Shown: positions 53,690-62,417 of the stretch, one piece after another | How positions within the stretch are numbered: position 1 is the first letter of the stretch | How the letters are laid out: each line of letters starts with the position of its first letter | NCBI RefSeq assembly: GCF_003934165.1 | Contig: NZ_RKST01000008.1 | Span: 186,001-250,000, forward strand | DNA length: 64,000 nucleotides | Direction: 5' to 3' | From: Borborobacter arsenicus | Lineage (GTDB): Bacteria > Pseudomonadota > Alphaproteobacteria > Rhizobiales > Rhizobiaceae | Translations under genes and position numbers: made by a program | Notes under the pieces: model-generated | What the model was told of the DNA's origin: nothing | Databases searched by the model: none | Seen by the model: the letters and a program-made list of their open reading frames with translations, nothing else

Positions 53690-54901
53690 ATGATTGACGC
53701 CGCCTTTTCCGGCGAAAGTGAAACGGCCGGCTCGGGCCGACCGGCAGGCGGTATGCCAGCATTCCCTCGCATCGTGGTTTCCGCAGCTTCCACCGAAGCT
53801 CTTTTAGCCTATCGGAACCTGTGCCGCGAAGCCCTCCACGCGCCCGCGCAAAGCGCGCATTGGGTGCAGAACTGGGTCGAGCAGTTGCAATCCGACAGCC
53901 TGATCGCAAGCGTTTGCGAACAAGGACGGCCGGTTTTCGCCCTCGCATTGGAGATTGCGCGAGCCGGACCGTTCCGGATTGCGCGCTTCATGGGCGGGTC
54001 GCATGCCAATGGCAATTTCCCTGCCGCCTCGCCTGCGTGGCTGGCATCAGGCGACAGGTCGGCCGTCCAGGCTCTGGCCGAAGCGATAGCTGCGGCAAGG
54101 CCGGACATAGACGCGCTCGTACTCGAACGATCCGTTACCGATCTCGATGGCCATGCCAACCCGCTTCTGTTCCTGCCTCATGCGCAAAGCCCCAATATCG
54201 CGCTCAGCGTCGACCTTCGGAATGGCTTCGATGCCGTGCTCGGACAAAGCAGTGCACGGCGCAAACGCAAGAAGCACCGTTCGCAGACAAGGAAATTCGA
54301 GGCCGCAGGCGGCTTCCGACGGATCGTTGCCCAATCTGCCAGCGACACACGCCGGCTAATGGACGCCTTCCTGGATATGAAGGCAAAGCGCTTTCGCGCA
54401 ATGGGCGTCGCCGACGTCTTCGCAGATGACGGCATCCGGAATTTCTTCCACGCCCTTTTCACCAGGCCCCCTGGTGCGGATGCGCCGATATTCACCCTGG
54501 AGGGATTGGAAGTCGGGGGAAAGCTGCGCGCGGTTACCGGTACAAGCCGATTCGGCCGACGCCTCATCTGCGAATTCGGCGGCATATATGACGATGAGCT
54601 TGCCGCAAGCAGCCCGGGCGAATTCCTTTTTTACGAGAATATCCAGCAAGCTTGCGAAACCGGCTATGACATCTACGACTTCGGCGTCGGCGACGAGCCC
54701 TATAAGCGGCTCTGGTGCGATATAGAAACCCGCCATGTCGATATCGTCATGCCGCTTTCCGGCAAGGGCCGCCTCTATACGGCCGGCCTGAAAGCGGCAG
54801 CTCGGCTCAAGGCCGCGATAAAAAACAGTCCAATTGCCTGGCGGCTGGCAAAATCACTCAGGAAGCGTCTTGCTGGGAAACCCGGCAAGCCGATGTCCTG
54901 A
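53690..54901 (+). CDS. FemAB/CelD-type (GNAT_6) acyltransferase, HfsK-like
   Basis: A 403-residue protein with the double-GNAT fold of the CelD/BcsL (GNAT_6) family: SAHWVQNWVEQL near residue 55, a basic segment SSARRKRKKHRSQTRKFEAAG near residue 190, and the acceptor half with FLFYENIQQACETGYDIYDFGVGDEPYKRLW. Such enzymes acylate polysaccharides; HfsK plays this role in Caulobacter holdfast. It is convergent with the Wzz-like gene (18-base gap) and divergent from the deacetylase. A basic, helical C-terminus may touch the membrane. Confidence 0.75.
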   Translation: MIDAAFSGESETAGSGRPAGGMPAFPRIVVSAASTEALLAYRNLCREALHAPAQSAHWVQNWVEQLQSDSLIASVCEQGRPVFALALEIARAGPFRIARFMGGSHANGNFPAASPAWLASGDRSAVQALAEAIAAARPDIDALVLERSVTDLDGHANPLLFLPHAQSPNIALSVDLRNGFDAVLGQSSARRKRKKHRSQTRKFEAAGGFRRIVAQSASDTRRLMDAFLDMKAKRFRAMGVADVFADDGIRNFFHALFTRPPGADAPIFTLEGLEVGGKLRAVTGTSRFGRRLICEFGGIYDDELAASSPGEFLFYENIQQACETGYDIYDFGVGDEPYKRLWCDIETRHVDIVMPLSGKGRLYTAGLKAAARLKAAIKNSPIAWRLAKSLRKRLAGKPGKPMS

Positions 54902-54919
54902 CGACCTGACCACCTTTCG

Positions 54920-57040
54920 TTACGCCACGTTGCGACTCGGCCGGGGAAAGTCCGGAGCGTCATAGCCGGCCGGCGTCACCATGATGAAGCCCTGATAGCC
55001 ACCTGCTTTCAGGTCCTCGGCTGTGGCAGTCACCTGATTGCCCGGCTCGAGTACGCTGACGAATATCTCGGTGTTTTCGCCGACCAGCCGGCGAATACCG
55101 TTGGCATCGATGATGCCGCATTCGATCACCACCAGATCATAGGCCGTGGTCAGCGATTCGAGGATGATCGGCAACCGATCCGCAGCCCGCATCGCCTGCT
55201 CGGGATCGTCGGTGCCGATCGGAATCACATGGCAATCAGAATAGAGATCGCCGTGGATGACATTGTTGAACTGCGCGCCGGTTGCCAGAAGATTGGTGAT
55301 GCCGGGAAACCTGACGCTGTCCAGCATCGGCTGCGAGGCGGCACCGCCGGTGGTGAGGTCAAGCAGCAGCACGCGCAGGCCGGCATCCGATACCTCGCGC
55401 GCAACCATCACCGCGGCGGCTGCCGCCTCGTCACCCTGCGGCGAAACGAAAACAGCCCGCATGGTTCCTTCGGCAATCAGCTTTTCGGCGGCACGTACGA
55501 TCCCGATCTCGTCGGTTATCCAATCGGGCCCGACACTTTCGCCATCTGGCGCGACCGGCGCCGGAGCATCGCTGTCATCGTCAGCCTGCGCATTCACCAC
55601 CGGCATCTTCACCTGCTCCACCGGCTCGAAACGTGCCCCCGGAGCAGCCCGCATGGCCCGGCCCGAGAACAGTTCCTGTAAGAGCGTGATGACGGCCATG
55701 ATCAGCAGCGAGCCGATGAAAGCTGCGCCGACCATCGGAACGATCTTGGGAAAATATGGCTCCGACGGTGCAATGGCGCGCGAAAAGACGCGCGCATCAA
55801 CCGGCAGATAGTTGCGGTCCTGGCGCGAGGCGGCTTCGCGGTAGCGCGTCATATAGGATTCGAGCAATTGCCGCTGCGAGGCGGCGTCACGCTCCAGCGC
55901 GCGCAGCTCCACCTCCTGCTCGCCGGCGCGCGCCGATGCCGCCTTTAATTGATTCAGGTCGGCCGTCAACTGGGTCTCGCGCAGCATGGCCGTCTGCACC
56001 TCGGTCACGATGCCCTTCAATATATTCCGGGCCTCGACGACCATCTGCGCATCGAGATCCGTAAGTTGCGATTTGAGGGCGCGGATACGCGGGTGGTTTT
56101 CAAGCAATGTCGTGGACAGGTCCGCAATGTCGGATTTGAGCTGCACCTGCCGTTCGCGAAGCCGCTGGATAAGCGGCGACGACATCACCTCCGGCAGCGC
56201 ATCGAGCGAGCCACCCTTTTCCAGTGCGCGGCGCATGCTTTGGGCATTGGCCTCGGAAGCCGCCCTGCCCGCACGAACCCGCGACAATTCGGTGGAAAGC
56301 TCGGAAAGTTGCTGCGTGGCCAGAACGGAATTGTTCTGGCCGATAAGCAAATCCGACTTGGCGCGGAAATCCGCCACCCGTGCCTCGGCTTCCTTCACAC
56401 GCTTGCTAAGGTCAGCGATTTCGGGCTCCAGCCATTCGGTGGCGTCGGAGTTGGAGGCGAGCTTGGCGTCGCGGCTGACGGCAAGATAAGCATCGGCGAT
56501 GGCGTTGGGCACCGCGGCGGCAAGCTTCGGATCTTCCGACGAAAACTCGATGACGATGACGCGCGAGCGCTCGACACGATAGACCGTGAGCTTTTCGCGG
56601 AACGCTTTCAGCACCCGCTCATCCGGCGGCACTTCCGTCGGGTCGCTCTTCAGGCCGGCAATCACCAGCAACCGGGCTGGCAGCGACAGGTTTGCAGCCG
56701 AATCGAACTCTGGCAATTTCGACAAATTGAGCTGCCGCGCAACCCGCTTGAGTATGTCCGTGGAGGAAATCACTTCCACCTGGCTGGTCACACCCTCCTC
56801 GTCCAGGATGGGCTGGTTGTCGCCAGTCGCATCAGGCCGGGTGAATACCGATTCGCGTGTTTCGATCAGCAGGCGGGTTTCGGCCTTGTAGTGAGGCGTA
56901 GCCATCCAGGCCATGACGAAGACCAACCCCGCAATGGCGAGCGCCACGACCAGAATGCGCAGCCAGTTTCTTGCAAGCGAGGAAAACAGCTTTCCCAGAT
57001 CGATATCTATATCGCTGGCAGTGGATTGAGTAACCGACAT
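54920..57040 (-). CDS. Wzz/GumC-type polysaccharide co-polymerase with degenerate kinase domain
   Basis: A 706-residue inner-membrane protein. Transmembrane helices at about 28-47 and 432-455 flank a periplasmic part with the Wzz fold near the first helix and long coiled coils at about 205-400. The C-terminal cytoplasmic half aligns with BY-kinase/ParA domains, but the Walker A position reads SPQGDEAAAA (533-542) without the lysine and the Walker A' aspartates are replaced (LLLDLTTGG). No tyrosine-rich tail is present. It should control chain length or export without kinase activity. ATG 57040 is the likely start. Confidence 0.83.
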   Translation of the reverse strand: MSVTQSTASDIDIDLGKLFSSLARNWLRILVVALAIAGLVFVMAWMATPHYKAETRLLIETRESVFTRPDATGDNQPILDEEGVTSQVEVISSTDILKRVARQLNLSKLPEFDSAANLSLPARLLVIAGLKSDPTEVPPDERVLKAFREKLTVYRVERSRVIVIEFSSEDPKLAAAVPNAIADAYLAVSRDAKLASNSDATEWLEPEIADLSKRVKEAEARVADFRAKSDLLIGQNNSVLATQQLSELSTELSRVRAGRAASEANAQSMRRALEKGGSLDALPEVMSSPLIQRLRERQVQLKSDIADLSTTLLENHPRIRALKSQLTDLDAQMVVEARNILKGIVTEVQTAMLRETQLTADLNQLKAASARAGEQEVELRALERDAASQRQLLESYMTRYREAASRQDRNYLPVDARVFSRAIAPSEPYFPKIVPMVGAAFIGSLLIMAVITLLQELFSGRAMRAAPGARFEPVEQVKMPVVNAQADDDSDAPAPVAPDGESVGPDWITDEIGIVRAAEKLIAEGTMRAVFVSPQGDEAAAAAVMVAREVSDAGLRVLLLDLTTGGAASQPMLDSVRFPGITNLLATGAQFNNVIHGDLYSDCHVIPIGTDDPEQAMRAADRLPIILESLTTAYDLVVIECGIIDANGIRRLVGENTEIFVSVLEPGNQVTATAEDLKAGGYQGFIMVTPAGYDAPDFPRPSRNVA

Positions 57041-57275
57041 GCACCCTGCTCCAGTTCTAAGGCACATGGTAAACAACTATGGTAACTCAGCCGTTAATAT
57101 TGCCCCATCAGCCACCACCGGTTGTTAAGAAACCCCGAGCTGCACGGCATCTCTACCCGCCATATCACAGGACTTGCCGCACACCTTTACCGGCCATTAA
57201 CCCTAACAGGATGATAACGGCGACCATACAGACTCGCCGGCACATCCGGTGAAACGCCAAAGGTGCCGCACGGTC

Positions 57276-57833
57276 ATGAAGAGCCCTGTCTTTCACGCAC
57301 TTCTGGCAGCCACGTTACTGGCGGGCTGCTCCAGTTACCGGCCGACGCCGACGGCGTTCCATGAAGTGCTCGACCAGCCTTACCGACTCGACGCTGGCGA
57401 TCGCATCCGCGTCACCGTCTTTGAGCAGGAAGGGCTGACCAACACCTATAGCGTGGACCAGTCCGGCTATATCGCCGTGCCGTTGATCGGCTCAGTGCCG
57501 GCGCGCGGCAACACCGCCCAGCAGATGGAATCGACCATTGCCGCCAAGCTGCGCCAAGGCTTCCTGCGCAGTCCTGACGTGTCGGTCGAGATCGACCGCT
57601 ATCGCCCGATCTTCGTGATGGGTGAAGTCGGCGCCGCCGGACAATACTCCTATGTCCCCGGCCTCACGGTGCAGAAAGCCATCGCCATTGCCGGCGGTTT
57701 CTCGCCCCGCGCTAACCAGGCCAATGTCGATATCACGCGCGACATCAACGGCAAGGTGATGACCGGCAGGGTGCTGACCTCCGACCCACTGCTGCCGGGC
57801 GATACCATCTATGTTCGCGAACGCCTCTTCTGA
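57276..57833 (+). CDS. Outer-membrane polysaccharide export lipoprotein, Wza/HfsD type
   Basis: A 185-residue lipoprotein with a lipobox LAGC (Cys18) and two export domains: YRLDAGDRIRVTVFEQEGLTNTYSVDQSGYIAVPLIG and a SLBB-type VMGEVGAAGQYSYVPGLTVQKAIAIAGGFSPRAN. It would form the outer-membrane channel for the polysaccharide. It is shorter than Wza (about 380 residues) because it has only one SLBB region, as in GumB/HfsD relatives. ATG 57276 is chosen over GTG 57249 for the signal peptide. The GT4 gene starts directly after the stop. Confidence 0.88.
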   Translation: MKSPVFHALLAATLLAGCSSYRPTPTAFHEVLDQPYRLDAGDRIRVTVFEQEGLTNTYSVDQSGYIAVPLIGSVPARGNTAQQMESTIAAKLRQGFLRSPDVSVEIDRYRPIFVMGEVGAAGQYSYVPGLTVQKAIAIAGGFSPRANQANVDITRDINGKVMTGRVLTSDPLLPGDTIYVRERLF

Positions 57834-59030
57834 GTGGCAGAACAGGCCGTGACCGGAAAACTTCGCATCGTTCATTGTTTCCGGTCACCGGTCGGTGGAA
57901 TTTTCCGTCATGTCCGTGACCTCGCCGAAGCACAGGTCGCAGCCGGCCACGCCGTGGGGATCGTTTGCGATTCGACTACCGGCGGCGATTATGAGGAGCG
58001 TCTGTTCGCCGACATGCAGCATCTGCTTGCGCTTGGCATCTGGCGCACGCCGATGCAGCGCCATATCGGCCCCGGCGATATCGCCGCCGCGTGGCGCAGT
58101 TATCGCATCATCAAGGAATTGAAGCCGGATGTCCTTCACGGGCATGGCGCCAAGGGTGGCGTCTATGCACGTGTGTTCGGCTCACTGTTGCGGGTATCCA
58201 GGTATCGCGTAGCCCGCCTCTATTCGCCGCATGGCGGCAGCCTGCACTATGACGAAGCAACCGCGACCGGGAAGTTCTTCTTCGGGCTGGAGCGATGGAT
58301 GGAGCGGCTCACCGACCATCTGTTGTTCGTCTCCGGCTATGAGCAGCGAACTTTCCAGCGCAAGATCGGCCTTCCGACCATCCCCCACAGCCTTGTCTAT
58401 AACGGCCTGCGCGCAACGGAGTTCGACCCGGTCCTCCCGGACGAGAACGCTGCCGACTTCCTCTATATCGGCATGATGCGCGACCTGAAGGGGCCTGACC
58501 TGTTCATCGCCGCGCTGGCCCTGGTGGAAAATCGCCTCGGCCGCACGGTGAGCGCAGTCATGGTCGGCAGCGGCGACGATCTTCCGCGCTATCACGAACA
58601 GATCAGGCAAGCAGGCCTTGCCGCGCGGGTGCAGTTTCTCGACCCAATGCCAGCGAGAAAAGCCTTTGCTCTGGCAAGGTTTATCGTGGTTCCCTCACGC
58701 GCCGAAGCAATGCCTTATATCGTTCTGGAGGCACTGGCCGCAGGCATGCCGATGATTGCGACGGCGGTTGGCGGCATTCCCGAAATCTTCGATACCGGGT
58801 CTTCCGCTCTCGTCCACCCACTTGCAAGCGAATTGGCAGGCAAGATGGGCGATGCACTGCTTGATCCCGAAGCCTATTGCAAGAGGATGCCGAGCTTGGC
58901 CGCCATGAAGGCCCGGTTCGGCGCCGATGTCATGGCAGCGCAAATTGAAACAGCTTATTATTCCGCGCTTCAAGGACATGCCCGAAGCAAAGACCTTTCA
59001 AAGCAATCAGTTGTTTCAAGAGTTTCTTAG
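57834..59030 (+). CDS. GT4 family glycosyltransferase
   Basis: A 398-residue cytoplasmic glycosyltransferase with the GT-B fold. N-terminal features include VHCFRSPVGGIFRHVRDLAEAQ; the C-terminal donor-binding half has FLYIGMMRDLKGPDLFI, the family EAMPYIVLEALAAGMPMIATAVGGIPEI motif. The GTG at 57834 follows the Wza-like stop directly; a second GTG at 57849 is possible. It is the only processive-type glycosyltransferase besides the initiating enzyme in the locus, so the repeat unit may be short or other transferases lie elsewhere. Confidence 0.88.
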   Translation: MAEQAVTGKLRIVHCFRSPVGGIFRHVRDLAEAQVAAGHAVGIVCDSTTGGDYEERLFADMQHLLALGIWRTPMQRHIGPGDIAAAWRSYRIIKELKPDVLHGHGAKGGVYARVFGSLLRVSRYRVARLYSPHGGSLHYDEATATGKFFFGLERWMERLTDHLLFVSGYEQRTFQRKIGLPTIPHSLVYNGLRATEFDPVLPDENAADFLYIGMMRDLKGPDLFIAALALVENRLGRTVSAVMVGSGDDLPRYHEQIRQAGLAARVQFLDPMPARKAFALARFIVVPSRAEAMPYIVLEALAAGMPMIATAVGGIPEIFDTGSSALVHPLASELAGKMGDALLDPEAYCKRMPSLAAMKARFGADVMAAQIETAYYSALQGHARSKDLSKQSVVSRVS

Positions 59031-59072
59031 CTGATCTCTGGTAATGACCGCGTAAGCGTACGGGTCATTTTC

Positions 59073-60611
59073 ATGAACGAGATCAATCCAGCTCACCGTT
59101 TTTCGGTCGAAGCCATTCGGAAATCCGAAACCGAGTCAGCAAAAGGCAGCAAACCAGCGCGGCTCAACAAGGTCGCCCTGCAAGTCGCTTCGCAATATCG
59201 GCGCGATACGATGTCGCCCGTAATGGTCAGCGGCATCCTGCGCATCGTGGAATTCATCCTGCTTGCCGCCCTCGGCATCGGTCTGTTTGCTTACCATGTC
59301 GGCCTGACGACACATCTGTTCTGGCAATACCCGTTGATCATCGCCGGGGCCTCGTTGCTGACCGTCGTCCTGTTCGAACTCAGCGATCTTTATCAAATCC
59401 CCGCATTGATCCATCCGCTCGGCAAGCTAGGGCGCATGCTCCTGTTATGGTCGGGCACCTTCGCGTTTCTCGCTGTCGCCGGGTTCTTCCTGAAAATCTC
59501 CGGAGATTTTTCCCGGCTGCTGTTCGGCGCCTGGTATGTGATCGGATTCATCCTGATTTTCAGCGGCCGGATGCTGATGTCACGCCTGATCCGCCGCTGG
59601 GCACGCAATGGTGCAATGGAACGCCGCGCCGTCATCGTCGGCGGCGGCAGCGCTGCCGAGGCCTTGATTCGGGCGGTTGAGCGCCAGCCCGACAACGATA
59701 TCCGCATCTGCGGCATTTTCGATGATCGCGACGACAAGCGCTCCCCGCCGATCATCGCCGGCTATCCCAAGCTCGGCAATATCGCGGAGCTGATCGAGTT
59801 TGCCCGCATAGCCCATATCGACATGCTGATCGTTTCGCTGCCGATCACCGCCGAGAAGCGCGTGCTATCGCTGCTCAAGAAACTCTGGGTGCTGCCGGTC
59901 GATATCCGCCTGTCGGCACATTCCAACCAGCTCCAATTTCGCCCGCGCGCCTATTCCTTCATCGGTTCGGTGCCGATGCTGGATATCTTCGACAAGCCGA
60001 TCAACGATTGGGATTCGGTTGCCAAGCGAGCCTTCGACATTGTCTTCAGCCTACTTGGCATCATCATTTTCTCACCCATCATGCTGGCGACGGCCATTGC
60101 GGTGAAGCTCGACAGCAAGGGTCCGGTGTTGTTCCGGCAAAAGCGGCACGGCTTCAACAACGAGGTCATCGAAGTCTACAAGTTCCGCTCGATGTATACG
60201 GAAATGTCGGACCCGACCGCCAAGAAAGCCGTAACGAAGAACGATCCTCGCGTCACGCGCGTCGGACGCTTCATCCGCAAGACCTCGATCGACGAACTGC
60301 CGCAATTCTTCAATTCGCTGTTCGGAAGCCTGTCGCTGGTCGGACCGCGCCCGCACGCCGTCGCCGCGCAATCGCACAACCTGCTCTATAATGAAGTCGT
60401 CGACGGCTATTTCGCCCGCCATCGGGTCAAGCCCGGCGTCACCGGCTGGGCGCAGATCAATGGCTGGCGCGGCGAGATGGATACCGACGAAAAGATCCGC
60501 ATGCGCACCGAATACGATCTCGATTATATCGAGAACTGGTCGCTTTGGGTCGATCTGAAGATTCTCGTACTGACGCCCATCCGCCTGCTCGACACGGAAA
60601 ACGCCTATTGA
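59073..60611 (+). CDS. Polyprenyl-phosphate sugar-1-phosphate transferase, WcaJ/HfsE type
   Basis: This membrane enzyme starts polysaccharide assembly by placing a hexose-1-phosphate on undecaprenyl phosphate. The 512-residue protein has four N-terminal helices (about residues 50-155), a Rossmann-like domain with [13 protein letters not shown] near residue 189, then the bacterial sugar transferase domain with a re-entrant helix: [30 protein letters not shown] and [25 protein letters not shown]. Its stop overlaps the TTG start of the next gene. In Agrobacterium, a related enzyme (UppE) begins unipolar polysaccharide synthesis. Confidence 0.92.
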   Translation: MNEINPAHRFSVEAIRKSETESAKGSKPARLNKVALQVASQYRRDTMSPVMVSGILRIVEFILLAALGIGLFAYHVGLTTHLFWQYPLIIAGASLLTVVLFELSDLYQIPALIHPLGKLGRMLLLWSGTFAFLAVAGFFLKISGDFSRLLFGAWYVIGFILIFSGRMLMSRLIRRWARNGAMERRAVIVGGGSAAEALIRAVERQPDNDIRICGIFDDRDDKRSPPIIAGYPKLGNIAELIEFARIAHIDMLIVSLPITAEKRVLSLLKKLWVLPVDIRLSAHSNQLQFRPRAYSFIGSVPMLDIFDKPINDWDSVAKRAFDIVFSLLGIIIFSPIMLATAIAVKLDSKGPVLFRQKRHGFNNEVIEVYKFRSMYTEMSDPTAKKAVTKNDPRVTRVGRFIRKTSIDELPQFFNSLFGSLSLVGPRPHAVAAQSHNLLYNEVVDGYFARHRVKPGVTGWAQINGWRGEMDTDEKIRMRTEYDLDYIENWSLWVDLKILVLTPIRLLDTENAY

Positions 60612-61855
60612 GCGCGCTTGCTCATGACCTGCCATCCGTGGCGATCAATGCCAAGCGCATCGCGCTGATCTCGGCTGCTGCAATTGCGTTGGGCGTCCTG
60701 CTTTCGGGTTTCGTCATCAACGAGCCCGCGCCTTACGAGCTCTACATGGCGGGGCTGATTGCCATATGGGGGTTGTTCGGGCTGCGGCTGTCGCGCTCGG
60801 TGACGCCGCTCCTGGTGCTGCTGATCGTCTTCAACATCGGCGGCATGATCTCGATGAGCCAGATGTCGGACCTCATGAGCACGCCGCTTTACCTTGCGGT
60901 GTCGCTGTTCCTGGCATTGACCTCCGTGTTCTTCGCAGCCGTGACGGAGACACGCCCAGGCCTCTACAGGGTGATTTTCCCGGCCTATGTCACTGCCGCC
61001 GTGGCGACCTCCATGCTGGGAATCCTCGGCTATTTCCACGCCTTTCCTGGCGCTGAGATGTTCACCAAATATGAGCGCGCAGCCGGGGCGTTTCAGGACC
61101 CCAACGTCTTCGGCCCATTCCTGACACTGCCGGGAATCTACCTGCTTTACAGAGTGCTGACAGGGCGCCCGGCCAAGATGTTGCTCTACGCCGTTCCGCT
61201 TCTGATCATCGTCGGCGGGATTTTCTTTTCCTTCTCGCGCGGCGCATGGGGCTTGTTTGGCGCCTCGTCGGTGCTGCTGACCATCGGCCTGTTCCTGCAA
61301 AGCAGCAGCGGGGCATTTCGTCTGCGCATCGTCGTCATGAGCATAGCAGCCTTCGTGTTCCTGGCGCTGGCTCTATTGATTGCGCTGCAGATTCCCAGCG
61401 TGTCCGACCTGTTTACGGTTCGCGCCCAACTCGCCCAGGATTATGACAGCGCCCGCCTCGGTCGCTTCGCGCGCTACGGTATCGGCTTCCTGCTGGCGAT
61501 GGAAAAACCATTCGGCATCGGACCGCTGGTCTTCGGCCAGATCTATGGCGAAGACACCCACAATATCTGGCTGAAGACCTTGCTCGACTATGGCTGGCTT
61601 GGCTTTGCTTCTTACCTGATCCTGATCTTATGGACCGTGGCGGCCGGCTTCCGCATCCTGTTTCGTGATCGGCCGTGGCAGCCCTATCTGCTCTGCGCCT
61701 ATGTGGTTTTCCTCGGTCATATCGCGCTCGGCACCGTCATCGATACCGATCACTGGCGGCATTTCTACCTGCTGCTTGGTCTGATCTGGGGCGCGATTGG
61801 CTTGGAATACCGCCACCAACATGCAGCACGCGCCGGCCGAACGGCACTAGTTTAG
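60608..61855 (+). CDS. O-antigen ligase/Wzy-type polymerase
   Basis: A 415-residue inner-membrane protein with 11-12 hydrophobic helices and the Wzy_C/WaaL signature loop: AAGAFQDPNVFGPFL near residue 155, SFSRGAWGLFGASS near residue 205, and a periplasmic GEDTHNIWLKTLLDYGWLGF near residue 318. It would polymerise or ligate repeat units. The TTG at 60608 overlaps the previous stop (TTGA), so it is translationally coupled to the WcaJ-type gene. It ends four bases past the end of the convergent hypothetical gene. Confidence 0.87.
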   Translation: MSALAHDLPSVAINAKRIALISAAAIALGVLLSGFVINEPAPYELYMAGLIAIWGLFGLRLSRSVTPLLVLLIVFNIGGMISMSQMSDLMSTPLYLAVSLFLALTSVFFAAVTETRPGLYRVIFPAYVTAAVATSMLGILGYFHAFPGAEMFTKYERAAGAFQDPNVFGPFLTLPGIYLLYRVLTGRPAKMLLYAVPLLIIVGGIFFSFSRGAWGLFGASSVLLTIGLFLQSSSGAFRLRIVVMSIAAFVFLALALLIALQIPSVSDLFTVRAQLAQDYDSARLGRFARYGIGFLLAMEKPFGIGPLVFGQIYGEDTHNIWLKTLLDYGWLGFASYLILILWTVAAGFRILFRDRPWQPYLLCAYVVFLGHIALGTVIDTDHWRHFYLLLGLIWGAIGLEYRHQHAARAGRTALV

Positions 61856-62286
61856 CGGACTGATCCGCGCAGTTCGAGCCTGATGCATTTGCCGATCAGC
61901 AGATACGGCCTGTTGGCGTTGCTGTCGCCGGCATTGGTGTAGCCGATGCCGTAATTTTCCTGAAAGCGCAGCGTTTTCGAGGAAAAAGTGAAGCCGTTGC
62001 CAAGCCCGCCGCAAAACAGCAGCAGCGAGGCATCGGGCCTCCGCAACACGGGGCAATAATGGCTGGGTGCTGCGTCGCCCATGCGCGTCACCGTATAGTC
62101 GTCAAGCGTGCTCGATGGCTGGACGACGAAGATCCTGTCGGATGCGTTTACCTCGCCGACCTGCCAGCCCGCACCGGTCCAGTTGAACCCGGTCGCACGC
62201 TCGCCCACACATAGAAACGTTTCCGCGCCCGACTGCGCCATCGGCGCCAGCAGCGTCAGCCATGCCGCGAGCAGACAAGATTTCAT
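61852..62286 (-). CDS. Small secreted protein of unknown function
   Basis: A 144-residue exported protein with a signal peptide (MKSCLLAAWLTLLAPMAQSGAE). The mature protein is beta-rich with four cysteines (FLCVGE, HYCPVL, LFCGGLG, GKCIRLEL), suggesting two disulfides. No family is recognised. An ATG seven codons upstream (62307) is possible. It converges with the polymerase gene with a 4-base overlap; no link to polysaccharide synthesis is shown. Confidence 0.65.
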   Translation of the reverse strand: MKSCLLAAWLTLLAPMAQSGAETFLCVGERATGFNWTGAGWQVGEVNASDRIFVVQPSSTLDDYTVTRMGDAAPSHYCPVLRRPDASLLLFCGGLGNGFTFSSKTLRFQENYGIGYTNAGDSNANRPYLLIGKCIRLELRGSVR

Positions 62287-62417
62287 ATTCCACAGTCCCG
62301 TTCGCATAGCCCCGGCGAATTATCAGGCGTCGACCCTAACCGGAACTTAACTGCCGGCGCTTTGCACGCGAGACATCACCTTTGCGTGCAAGGCTTACGA
62401 ACGCAGGCCTTGGCAGC

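Noticed and set aside
55949-57085. A 378-codon plus-strand frame opposite the Wzz-like gene
   Set aside because: Antisense to a gene with clear transmembrane and coiled-coil structure; no motif of its own.
62362-62391. TTGCACGC / GCGTGCAA inverted repeat as a terminator of adenine deaminase
   Set aside because: The loop is 14 bases and no T-tract follows on either strand; too weak to call.
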